Assembly: GCA_003255025.1 (NCBI GenBank)
Contig: QANY01005876.1
Span: forward strand, 758,843-822,842
Reading direction: 5' to 3'
Length of the DNA stretch: 64,000 nt
Origin: Datisca glomerata
Lineage: Eukaryota; Streptophyta; Magnoliopsida; Cucurbitales; Datiscaceae
Positions 47,937 to 57,754 of the stretch are shown piece by piece. Position numbers and translations under genes: made by a program. How positions within the stretch are numbered: the first letter of the stretch is position 1; the number at the start of each line of letters is the position of its first letter. A model generated the notes under the pieces. That model ran no database searches. It saw only the letters and a program-made list of their open reading frames with translations, and was not told the DNA's origin.

Positions 47937-49028
47937 ATGTTATGGCACAAGAGATTAGGTCACATCTCCAGACGGAGAATAGAGAGACTCGTGTTGGACA
48001 AAATTCTCGGTCCCTTAGATTTCACAGATTTTGACGTTTGTGTTAATTATATAAAGGGAAAACAAACTGATAAAAGGAGATTTGAAGCCAACAGGACTCA
48101 GAATATTTTAGAACTTATTCATACAGATATTTGTGAGCCATTCTCTTCGGTGGCTTGGAATGGTCAACAATATTTTATAACGTTTATAGATGATTATTCT
48201 ATATATGACTACATATATCTCATTCATGAAAAGTCACAATCATTGGACGTGTTCAAAAATTTTAAGGCTGGAGTTGAGAATCAATTCAACGAAAGGATTA
48301 AAAGCATCAGATCTGACCGTGGTGGTGAGTACTATGGCAGATATGATGGTTCAGGTGAACAACGTCTACGACCATTTGCTAAATTCCTAGAGGAATGCGG
48401 TATCGTCTCACAGTACACTATGCCGGGTTCGCCCACTATGAATGGAGTTGCTGAAAGACGAAACAGAACATTTAAGGACATGATCAGGAGTATGATTAGT
48501 CATTCAACCTTACCAGAATCACTCTGGGGTGAAGCATTTAAGGTTGTAACATATATCCTTAACAGAGTTCCAACTAAAACGACTTCCAAAACCCCATATG
48601 AGCTTTGGACCGGTAAGAAACCTAGTCTAAGGCATTTGCACATTTGGGGATGTCCAGCTGAGGCAAGGCCATATAAGCCTAATGAAAAGAAATTAGACTT
48701 ACGGACGGTGAGTTGTTATTTTGTTGGATACTCTGAAAGATTCAGGGGATACAAGTTTTATGATCGCACAACCCGATTGATTTTTGAGACGGGAAATCCC
48801 CGGTTCTTTGAGGATGCCGAGTTTGCAGGGGGAGATACGGTTCGGGATTTTGTCCTTCGGGAGGACTATGTTGATATTCCAACATGTGTTATTAGCATTG
48901 ATCAGGATGTGTCCCCGACATTGCTCATGACACAACACATCAAGACAAATATCAGAGAACCTCTCATTCAAGAGCTTGTTTCGGAAGAACAAACTCTAGC
49001 ACCTCAAGAACCTATGTCATTAAGATGA
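47937..49028 (+). pseudogene. Copia integrase with long open frame
   Basis: This is the longest open frame in the window (363 codons). The zinc-binding part is [17 protein letters not shown], then [12 protein letters not shown]. The two His and first Cys are present, but the second Cys of CxxC is Tyr. The catalytic core has D in [11 protein letters not shown] in [11 protein letters not shown] and E in [19 protein letters not shown], the DD35E set. It goes on to the Copia GKP-type linker [20 protein letters not shown] and [17 protein letters not shown]. It ends with a stop ahead of the RT. It would join element DNA to the genome, but the knuckle change and separation from RT make activity unlikely. 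Confidence 0.9.
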
Positions 49029-49905
49029 TCCACTAGAGAGAGAAGAAGTGCAGCACCAGATGATTACATTGTATTTCTCCAAGAGCATGAGGTTGACATT
49101 GGTGTGATAGAAGATGATCCGATCAACTTCCGTCAAGCCATGAAAAGCTCTAACTCTCAAAAGTGGATCGATGCTATGAATGAGGAAGTTAAGTCCATGA
49201 AGGACAATGACGTGTGGGATCTTGTTCCATTACCAGAATGTGCGAAACCCATTGGTTGCAAATAGATTTTTAAGACCAAGAGGGGTTCAAAAGGTAATGT
49301 GGAAAGATACAAGACTCGTCTTGTGGCAAAGAGCTTTACACAGAAAAAAGACATTGACTATAAAGAGAATTTCTCTCTGGTTTCTACGAAAGACTCTTTC
49401 AGGATTATAATGGCATTAGTAGCGCATTTCAATCTTGAGCTGCATCAGATGGATGTGAAGACACCGTTTCTTAATGGTAACATTGAAGAGGCAATATATA
49501 TAGTGCAACCAGAAAATTTTGTGTCGGGAGGCCCAAAGAATATGGTTTGCAAACTTCAGAAATCCATTTATGGACTCAAGCAGGCATATCGACAATGGTA
49601 TTTCAAATTTCATCAAGTGATCATCGCGTTCGATTTTAAGATGAATTTAGTCGATGATTGTATATACCATAAGTTTTGTGGGAGCAAACATATTTTTCTA
49701 GTTTTATATGTGGAGGAAATTTTGCTTGCCAGCGATGATATAGGCTTATTGTATGACACCAAGAGATTTCTAGCTAAAAATTTTGAGATGAACGATCTTG
49801 GTGAAGCTTCTTATGTATTAGGAATCCAAATACACCGAGATCGTTCTTAGGGTATTCTAGGATTATCACAAAAGAGCTATATCGAAAAAGGTTCTTAAAA
49901 GATAT
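49029..49905 (+). pseudogene. Copia reverse transcriptase with altered active site
   Basis: Text before the RT reads FRQAMKSSNSQKWIDAMNEE and KSMKDNDVWDLVPLPE (49128-49240), then a stop at 49264. The main frame 49299-49850 has YKTRLVAKSFTQKKDIDYKE, LELHQMDVKTPFLNGNIEEA, GLKQAYRQWYFKFHQVI and the catalytic box at 49708-49719. There it is YVEEILLASDD, where YVDD is expected, so both catalytic aspartates are glutamates. The frame ends RDRS and a stop at 49848; RT-RNase H continues in another frame at 49909. Confidence 0.9.
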
Positions 49906-50684
49906 GGCATGCAAGACTGTAAACCAGGTGATACCCCTGTAGCTAAGGGAGACAAGTTTGGTCTCAATCAGTACCCTAAAAATGATTTTGAGGAAGAGGA
50001 AATGCAGAAGATTCCCTATGCCTCGGTAGTGGGGAGTCTAATGTATGCTCAAGTTTGTACTCATCCTGATATTGCGTACGTGACTGGGATGTTGGGAAGA
50101 TACTTAAGCAATCTAGGCATAGACCATTGGAAAGTAGCTAAATGGGTCTTGCGGTACTTACAGAGAATAAAAGATTACATGCTCATATTTCGGAGGTTGG
50201 ATCAGATTGAGATTGTTGGATATACTGACTCCGGTTTTGCTGGATGCTAAGATAGTATGAAATTTACGTCGGGCTATATTTTTCTGCTTGCTGGAGGAGC
50301 TGTCTCTTGGAAGAGTGCTAAACAGTCTCTTATAGCCTCTTCTACCATGACAGCATAGTTCATAGAATGTTATGATGCTTCCAATCACGGAATATGGTTG
50401 CGGAATTTTATCACGGGGCTGCGCATAATGGACAGAATTCAGAGACCACTAAAGATATTTTGTGACAATAAATCAGTAGCTCTTTATTCTAATAACAACA
50501 GAAGCTCGACAAAGTCAAAGTTCATAGACATCAAGTTCTTAGTTGTTAAAGAAAGAGTTCAGAGTGAACAGTTGTCTATAGAGCACATCGGAACAAACTC
50601 CATGATTGCGGATCCGCTTACCTAGGGATTGCCACCCAAGGTGTTTCATGAGTATACTGTTCACTTGGGTGTCATCGGTTGAGG
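49906..50684 (+). pseudogene. Copia RT end and RNase H
   Basis: MQDCKPGDTPVAKGDKF opens the frame, then YASVVGSLMYAQVCTHPDIA, YLSNLGIDHWKVAKWVLRYL and the RNase H start EIVGYTDSGFAGC with a stop. After it come SGYIFLLAGGAVSWKSAKQS, FCDNKSVALYSNNNRSS, FIDIKFLVVKERVQ and the end HIGTNSMIADPLT, then a stop and KVFHEYTVHLGVI. RNase H acidic positions D (YTDS), E (FIECYDA), D (CDNKS) and D (IADPLT) are readable. Three in-frame stops are present. Confidence 0.85.
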
Positions 50685-51126
50685 ATATTCAGTTCTAGTG
50701 GGAGTTTGTATTTTATTTTTAGATGTTTTTTTGTATAGACATATTTTTTTCAGTCATTTTGGTTTATGGATATTTTAAGGTTATTTTCTGCAGAAATAAA
50801 GTCTCTTGGTATTCACATTCTGATTTATGTATGGTTTGATCTCACTAAGATTTACGGAGGACCAGTTGGAAATAAGCATGTTAATATCACATTACATGAA
50901 ATTTTCATACTACACATCCACATCATAATCCATGTCATTCAATTGTATTGATATACGTGACCATTGATGAGTTGAGTTACGATTGATATAACAGATGCCA
51001 CTTTGATCTAATGTCGGTGTGATTGATGGACCAGATTGGTTATAGATACATTTCGGTAATGACAGCAAGGTTGAACGCGTTCAGTTATTTTTGACAAAAC
51101 ATAATTATAAAGTTTGACACATAGTC

Positions 51127-51138
51127 CAAGTGGGAGAT
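51127..51138 (+). promoter_or_regulatory. Copia polypurine tract
   Basis: caagtgggagat lies immediately before the 3' LTR at 51139. This is the usual plus-strand primer of plant Copia elements. Confidence 0.8.
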
Positions 51139-51643
51139 TGTTGGATCCTTAATCCAACATTGGACTTATGTGTAAAATAATTATGTGTTGCAGACTATCA
51201 AATAAAGTTAAACCTAATTAAAAGTGATCTACTAAGGTTTAGATAATTGAGGTTTTAATGTATCTGATATGTTGTGGACCTTTTAATGTGTACAGACTTA
51301 ATGATAATTTCTATTTTTATGATGAACTAAAATAGAAATACCAAAAGATGACTTATCTATAAGTGGTTATGGTCCCCAAGATCACACGATAATGTGAAAA
51401 CCATTCTATTCTCCCTAATATCTCATCGCTAGAGAGGAAACTGAGGGGCTTTATCAAATGAGACTCTTAGATAAATAATCGTGTAGATCTGGAAGGTCAA
51501 CCGCTAAGCTCTAAACAACAATCTATCGTCATAGATTCAGGTACGCTTCCGCTCTATAATTGTTTTGATTCTTGATGTGTTCAATATGAGATCTTGGATT
51601 TTGTTGAGATACGATTTACACCGAAAGGATATTGAATTTAACA
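51139..51643 (+). mobile_element. 3' LTR of the Copia element
   Basis: 505 bp, starting tgttggatccttaatccaac and ending gaatttaaca. Longer than the 5' LTR by a block around aataattatgtgttgcagac. It contains typical LTR features such as ctctataattgttttgattc shared with the partner. Confidence 0.85.
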
Positions 51644-52460
51644 ATAATGCCTCTTCTTCTCATGAGGTAAATCCTGCTTTATGGAAACTTCTTTGGCAGA
51701 TCAAAATCCCTAAAAAAATTAGACTTTTTATTTGGAGAGTCATTTCTAATTATCTGTCAACTAATAGTAATCTTAAATATAGAAAAATCATTTCATATGA
51801 CTCCTGCCCTATTTGTAAATCTAAAGAAGAATCTGTTGATCATATGTTATTTAATTGTGCTTGGGCCAGGGCTGTCTCGTTTCTTTCCCCTCTTCAATTA
51901 AAGATCTCTATCCCTCATAGTCAAATCCTTTTTATCGACTCTTTGATAGAGTTTCAGACTCAAAATCTCATCTAACTGGAGGTAATGTTTTGATTTGTTT
52001 ATTTTGTTGCATCTAGTGGTTTATTTGAAAAGCTAGAAACTCGCCTGGGTTAGAAAGTATGTCTGTTTGTCCTATTGATGTTTCTTCTAAAGCTTGTAAT
52101 TTCTTTCTTAGCTATTGTATTGCTAATGATATCTCTCATCCTGCTATTAATATTGATAATGTCTCTTATGATGTTTTAGTTTCTAATAAAACCTTCCACC
52201 CTCATTCTCATTCTATTTTGGTTTCTACTGATATCTCTCATTTTGATTCTATTTTTCAGAGAATTCTCTTAATTTTATTTCCAGAACATGTTATCCATTG
52301 ATAGCAATAATATTAGTTTTATTTCTCAAGCAAGCATCATTAAATATAATAGAAATGATATTATTTCCAGATCTAAGCCTCTTTCTAGTAATAACTCTTA
52401 TCATTTTGTTGCTGTTTTAACTAGGCTTGAACAAAAACTTGAGTCAGTTTGGTCGATTCT
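51644..52460 (+). pseudogene. LINE-1, segment 4: zf-RVT and 3' tail
   Basis: After the Copia element the LINE resumes with ASSSHEVNPALWKLLWQIKI, then PKKIRLFIWRVISNYLSTNS and CPICKSKEESVDHMLFNC (zf-RVT with CxxC and HxxxxC), open for 136 codons. GNVLICLF, then WF and KARNSPGLESM, follows at ~51983-52060, the link to the usual C-terminal domain. From 52059 a further frame (PIDVSSKACNFFLSYCIAND) is not recognisable as RNase H. The 3' end near 52460 has no clear A tail. Confidence 0.8.
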
Positions 52461-52826
52461 CTAAGATCCTTTGCGTCGGTTCGAAACTTACATAATAATA
52501 CGACGTCGTTTTACATCCCTATGCGATTTCTGTTCTTATCTCTCCCATACGCTGTCGTTTCCGCCTTTACCTCACTATAAGATGAGGTTAGGGCTTATCT
52601 TTCAATTTCTCTCCCAAAAATCGCATCGCCTCCATCCCTTCTCTTCTTCTCCTCTTTCCCTTCGCTTCTCTCCTTCCATCCCTTCGCTGAATCAATAATT
52701 GAGTTCTTGCGTCTCCGTTCTCCTTCTTCCATTTTTGCTCATCCTTTCTCCTTCTTTACTTCTTGTTTCTCTCTCTCTCTTTCTCCCTTCTTTCTGAGTC
52801 TTGCTTTGCATTTAGGATTTGTGATT

Positions 52827-52864
<38 letters not shown>

Positions 52865-53494
52865 GTTCCTTCTTTGCGTCTTTGAGTGTGCGTATGAGAA
52901 ATTTTCTTGAAGGTAATTTATTTTTCTTCATTTTTCAGTTAATTTATGTTTCGTAATGGTGATTTTCTGGTCTGTCATGATTTTCTGAGAAATTTTTTCT
53001 CGTTCTACCTTGGGCAGTTTTCCTGGTTTTATACCTTGTTGATACACAGTCGAAGTGCTTAATACACAGTTGAAGATGCTTGATATTTTTTCAATTATCT
53101 GGTTGGTTTTCCTTGTTCTGAGATATTTTTCAAGCCTCTGGTCAGATGTAGAAGATGGTTTTCAGTTTTCATGCCTCTGGTTTGATACAAAGTGGAAGAT
53201 GTTTTTTTAATATTCTTTTCACTCATTCCATAGATGCTGTGAGCTATCTAGGCAAATAAAAATTCACAAAGAAGGACGAATTTATCTCAACCTTGTCCGT
53301 GAGTAAAACAGGTCACCGAACTGACAAACCGAATCATAAGTCATATTTCAGTTCCGTTCGATTCATGAGTTTCACGATTTGCTCGGTATGAGATATGACC
53401 GAACCAAAATTGGTTCGGTTCGATTTTTCTCCAAACCTAGGTTTGGTTCATATGGGATATTATTTTATTACTTTCTAATTTTTCCTTTGAGGAT
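52461..53494. other. Pyrimidine-rich, 5'UTR-like region
   Basis: No recognisable protein. 52500-52910 looks like a plant promoter and leader: cgacgtcgtttt at ~52501, long C/T runs and a (CT)n tract at 52829-52861. A donor-like gaaggtaattta lies at 52910. 53280-53460 has accgaaccaaaattggttcg-type palindromic repeats common in plant transposons. It may be the 5' end of LINE-2 or a relic of a truncated gene. Confidence 0.35.
52829..52861. repeat. (CT)n microsatellite
   Basis: Sixteen or so uninterrupted CT units follow gattagggct. It lies in the pyrimidine-rich leader-like region. Confidence 0.9.
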
Positions 53495-55586
53495 TCCCCC
53501 TATGGATCCAACTTCAGGATTTACCACCGAAGGAAAGCATTATCCAACGTCTTGCTGCTCAGGTTGGAAAATTCATTGAACTCGACATGTTCTCTCTAGA
53601 AAGTACACAAGCTTGTCCTGTCAGAGTTAGAATTATGTTTAATATGGATTCTATCCTTAAATCTGGGAAATGGATCAAACGTAAGGGCAAAAATCCAGTC
53701 TAGATTGAAGTTAGATTCGAGAGATTGCCTTAGTTCTGTTTTTACTGTGGTAAAATCAACCATTATACACGAGGATGTGGGGAATTCAAGGGGATTAAGT
53801 CAGGAAAGGATTTTAATATCCGGATGTATGGAGAATGGATCAGAGCTGAGACTAATCAGAAATCCCTAGACAGAGTTAAAGAAGCTTACCTTAAAGGTGA
53901 AGTAAAGCCTCAGATGAGTCCTCATACAGAAGATGGTAAAAGTTCTGAAGGAAGATATCAATCCTGTTAGAAGGAATCTGTCTAATATGGCCAGCAGCAG
54001 TAAAACTATTCACTGGTGTGCGATTGCGAAGCTGAATAGAAGGAAGGAGGAAGGGGAATTGGTTTTAAAGGCCTTGAGGAGTTTAACATTGCTCTTTTAG
54101 CTAAGCAGGCTTGGAACTTGCTGCATAATCCTAACTCTCTCTATGCTAAGTTGCTCAAACGTCTTTACTTCCCTAATGAAGATTTCCTTAACTACTCCTG
54201 CTAAGAATGGTTCTTGAGCTTGGAAAAGCCTTTACCAGGGTAAGGAAATTTTAAAAAAGCATATTGCTTGGAGAATTGGTAATGGAGCTTCAATGTATGT
54301 TTGGGATCATTCATGGATTCATAGTGATCCTGCCCTTACTGAGTTTAGGACTACTGATATCAAATCTGTTTCTGATTTGATCTCTAATGGTAGATGGGAC
54401 TATAGTAAGATTTCTCAGACTTTTCCTCCTTGGATAGCTAGGGAAATTTATAATATCCCCATCTCTACTCATAGTCAGGACAAAGTTGTTTGGCCTTATA
54501 ATAAAGATGGCATTTTCTCTGTTAAGTCTTGCTAGCATATTCTTAACGATGCTAAAACAGGAGCTGCTTCGAAAATTCCTCTTCTGGTATTTAGAGTTCT
54601 TTTTGAAGACTTATTTGAAAAATTAATATCCCTTCTAAGATCAAATTCTTTGCTTGGAGAGCTGCCTAGAATTTTCTTGCTACTGAGAAGAATTTGTTCT
54701 TCAAGAATTTGAGCCAGGATCCCATTTGTCCTATCTATTTTAAAGAGAAGGAATCTGTTGACCATTTACTTTTATAGTGTGTAAATGGAGTGAGATGACT
54801 TGGTTTGCTTCCACTTTCAACTATAAACCTGTTCCAAATCAGTGTTGAGGTAACTGGTTTTAGAAATGTTTCTTTGATCTCCTCTATCATCCTGATGGTG
54901 GTAAAAAGTCTTTAACTCTTTTTAGTTTTCCCTGTTGGAATATCTGGAAAGCTAGGAATGATTATGCTTTCAGTGGTAAAGAGGCTAATCCTCTTGCTGT
55001 AGCTAAAGCAGTTTCTAAAGCTGCTAAATTCATTTTCTATAACAGCAAAGATATTTCAGTCTAGCCTAGATTACCTCAAAATCAATGCTGAAGACCTCCT
55101 TTTGGTTCTATCAAAATTAATACTGATGCAGCTTTTAATTCTAGTGGTAGTGCAGTTGGGTTAGTTGCTAGAGACTGTCTAGCAAATCTGCTTTGTTTCT
55201 CGGGCAAGAAAATTTATGTTATCTCAGTTGAGCTAGCTGAGCTTTTGGCTATTGGTGAAGTGGTGGACTAGGCTGTTTCTAAAGGATGGAATAGTGTAAT
55301 TGTTGAATCTGATTCTAAGATCTTGGTTAACTGGTTTAATGGTGGAAACTGTATTTGGAAGCTGGTTGGCAGTTCAGGAAAAAAGCAACCTTATACAGTT
55401 GCTGATGCGATAGCTGTCAATAGCAATCATGAGAGCTATATTAACTTTGAACTTCTTGAGCTCCCTTTTCATATTGTTAGGTTGATGTGTGGTGACTAAG
55501 ACACGTATAGTGGTCATGCTAGACCTCATTGATGTATGTCTTTTGAGTTTTTTCAATAATATAATCTCTTTTGACCAAAAAAAAAT
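53495..55586 (+). pseudogene. LINE-2, internally deleted L1 element
   Basis: ORF1 text comes first: FPLWIQLQDLPPKESIIQRL, then AAQVGKFIELDMFSLES, CPVRVRIMFNMDSILKSGKW and a zinc knuckle FCFYCGKINHYTRGC (CxxCxxxxHxxxxC, 53728-53772). At about 54000 it jumps to the end of ORF2: IAKLNRRKEEGGIGFKGLEE, ALLAKQAWNLLHNPNSLYAK, RIGNGASMYVWDHSWIHSD (open 54293-54535), then zf-RVT (KINIPSKIKFFAWRAA) and an RNase H of RVT_3 type (KINTDAAFNSSGSAVGLVAR, then VIVESDSKILVNWFNGGN). EN and RT are deleted. It ends with a short A run at 55577-55585, as expected for target-primed insertion. Several stops and frameshifts are present. Confidence 0.85.
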
Positions 55587-57599
55587 TCTTGTATTATTAA
55601 GTGGATTAATAGGAATTTTAACACAGTTGATGATGTTTTAACCAAGTTTAACATAGATTTGAACTGTATCTCAAATAATCGCTTACAAATTCTTCTTAAC
55701 GTTCATCTTCTAGTTTTTAAAGGAACATATTTTTTATGCCTTTAAACCACCTTGAACTTTCTCTTCTTTTGATTTTCTCTTTTCTCCATAAAAAAGGGTG
55801 AACTACTGTCCCTTGTAGTTTGAAGTAATCTTTAACAGAGACTTTATAATTATATTTTATATTCATTTTAGACATTTTATAATTTTGTAATATTTTTGTT
55901 TAAAAATAATAATGATTTGTCATCAAATTTGTTCATTGAAATTATGTGATAAATAATTTGATAAATAATTTGACGTCACTTAACTTTTTAATTTATCCGG
56001 TAGATGGGGAGATGAATTACTTAAATTACACTTAATCACCTCTTTTCCTCTTCCCTGAGTTTCCTCTCCCTCTTCGCGCATACAGACGTCCCTCTTCGCG
56101 AAGCCATTGTTGCAGCCCCTGCGTTTTCGAGTTTGGTTGGGTTCTCCTTCATATATCACAACCTTAACATTCCCTCTGTCTCTCATCTTAAACCAGATCG
56201 AAGCTCTCATCTCTCTCAACCCTCAGACCCGGAGTCTCTCTCTCTTTAAGCCCTAGATCACTCCATTAGAGAGGTCTAGCTCGCCACCAGATTCATCAGA
56301 GCTCGGTGGCGATTAGGGCATGGTACTGAAGCTTTTTCAAGCAAAACCCATGTGAGAATCGAGCTCTTGAATACAAATTTTGAAGAGATATTGAGACCCA
56401 GAATCGAAAGATGTGAAGGGATTGGAGTAATCTGAGCCACTGAGAATTGCCAATGGCAGAAAAAGTTGAGCTGCTGATTTTGTAGTTGGGTGGTTTCTCT
56501 ATCTTCTCGGTGGGTGAAAGCTCTATCCATAAGGATTCAATTCAACCATGTCTGATAGTGAAGAGTAAAAAGGGTAAAAGAATGAGAAATCGGTGAACAT
56601 TTTTGTAGTTGGGTGAATTCTCTTTCTTCTTGGGTTTAAAGGTCAACACATCTTCCTTTGCTGTATGTTTGTTTGATTTAGTTAAGAAACCTGAGAAAAA
56701 CTCCCTTTGTTATATGTTTCTCTGATTTAATTAAAGGATTTCCTTATCCATTCGCGTCTGAAACAGAAACAGTAGCCATGGTTGTGGCTAAAGCCATGTC
56801 TTACGCAAAATCCCGTAAAACATTTCCCCCAAATCTGTTTTCTGTAAAAAAAAAAAGAAGATGATCATGTGGATTTCTTTCCTTGGGTATTATTAAATTA
56901 CATAAATTTCTCAAGTGGGTCTTTTTTTTTTCGTCTGACTTAGCAATCTGGGTCCAGGTCGGCTATTTTCTAATTCTCTAAGCTGGAAATTGTATTCGGC
57001 TAAAAATCTTCATGCAGAAAGATGAGAATTATCAAAAGAAGTTCTTCAATGGTGACCCACAGAGTTGCATAGTGCTTTTATTAAAAACGCCTCTTCTAAT
57101 TTCATGTCAATTTCATTAATTTGCTAAAATAAGAGAGAAATCAAAAAGAAAATCTGGGTTTTCCTTGTTCCAATCTGATATGGGTTACTAATATTTTCAT
57201 TATTTTGTTCCTTGCAATGGCTTGGGTAATTATGGATAACAGAATTCAATTTTCCTCCTACCATTCTTTCTTCTTTCTCCTCCCTGTTCGCGAACAGCTG
57301 GGTAAATTTTCCTCCTACCAAAATGGAAGGTAAAAGGAAGAACTCTGTTCGCAAACTAGAGGAAGAAGAAGAAAAAAAATGGGAAATCAATGGTATTTTG
57401 AATAATTCATCAGGAAAATAAAAAATATGACATGACTTTAAATGATTTATCACATGATGTCATGTAGATAGATCATAATAAATCATTATTATTTTTAAAA
57501 TTGATGTGTTATAAAAAATCGTGAAATGTAAGTAGTGTTTTCTATTAATTTTTAAAGGGAATGATTTGAAATGAAAACTATCCAAATGTATCCATATTA
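55587..57599. other. Intergenic region upstream of the FRIGIDA-like gene
   Basis: A ~50-codon frame at 55589-55743 (WINRNFNTVDDVLTKFNID) is unassigned and may be a transposon scrap. The stretch 56030-56330 is pyrimidine-rich and resembles a leader. The A/T-rich rest has open frames on the minus strand (56219-55980, 56530-56276, 57453-57124) without motifs. I see no RNA gene. Confidence 0.45.
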
Positions 57600-57754
57600 T
57601 ATGGGGTAAAATTGTAATTTACCTAAAAAACTGGGCTTCACTTCTTCCTTGTTTGTAGGGTTTAGGTTTATTTTCTCTTTTCGTATTAGTATCACGAAAT
57701 CTTCAAAAAAGTTACTCCAGAAAAGTTGCCATTTCCTTAATCTCCCAGCCATCA
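57600..57754 (+). promoter_or_regulatory. Proximal promoter and 5'UTR of the FRIGIDA-like gene
   Basis: tgggct at 57632 (site II-like) is followed 20 bp on by agggtttagg at 57657 (telo-box-like). This pairing is common upstream of plant genes expressed in dividing cells. No clear TATA box at the usual distance was seen. The ATG at 57755 lies in catcaATGGCG, a good plant start context. Confidence 0.5.

Larger units (their letters stand above)
44931..51643 (+). mobile_element. Full-length Ty1/Copia retrotransposon in LINE-1
   Basis: 6,713 bp with TG..CA LTRs, PBS, leader, gag, protease, integrase, RT, RNase H and PPT in the Copia order (IN before RT). It is flanked by a perfect target duplication ataat (44926-44930 and 51644-51648). 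Removing it rejoins the LINE frame (..LGHN with ASSSHEV). The two LTRs differ at roughly one base in ten by eye, and a ~60-bp block is missing from the 5' LTR, so the insertion is not recent. Stops and frameshifts in gag, after integrase and in RT show that it is inactive. Wording of gag and pol is Tnt1/Tork-like, but the lineage was not tested. Confidence 0.9.
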
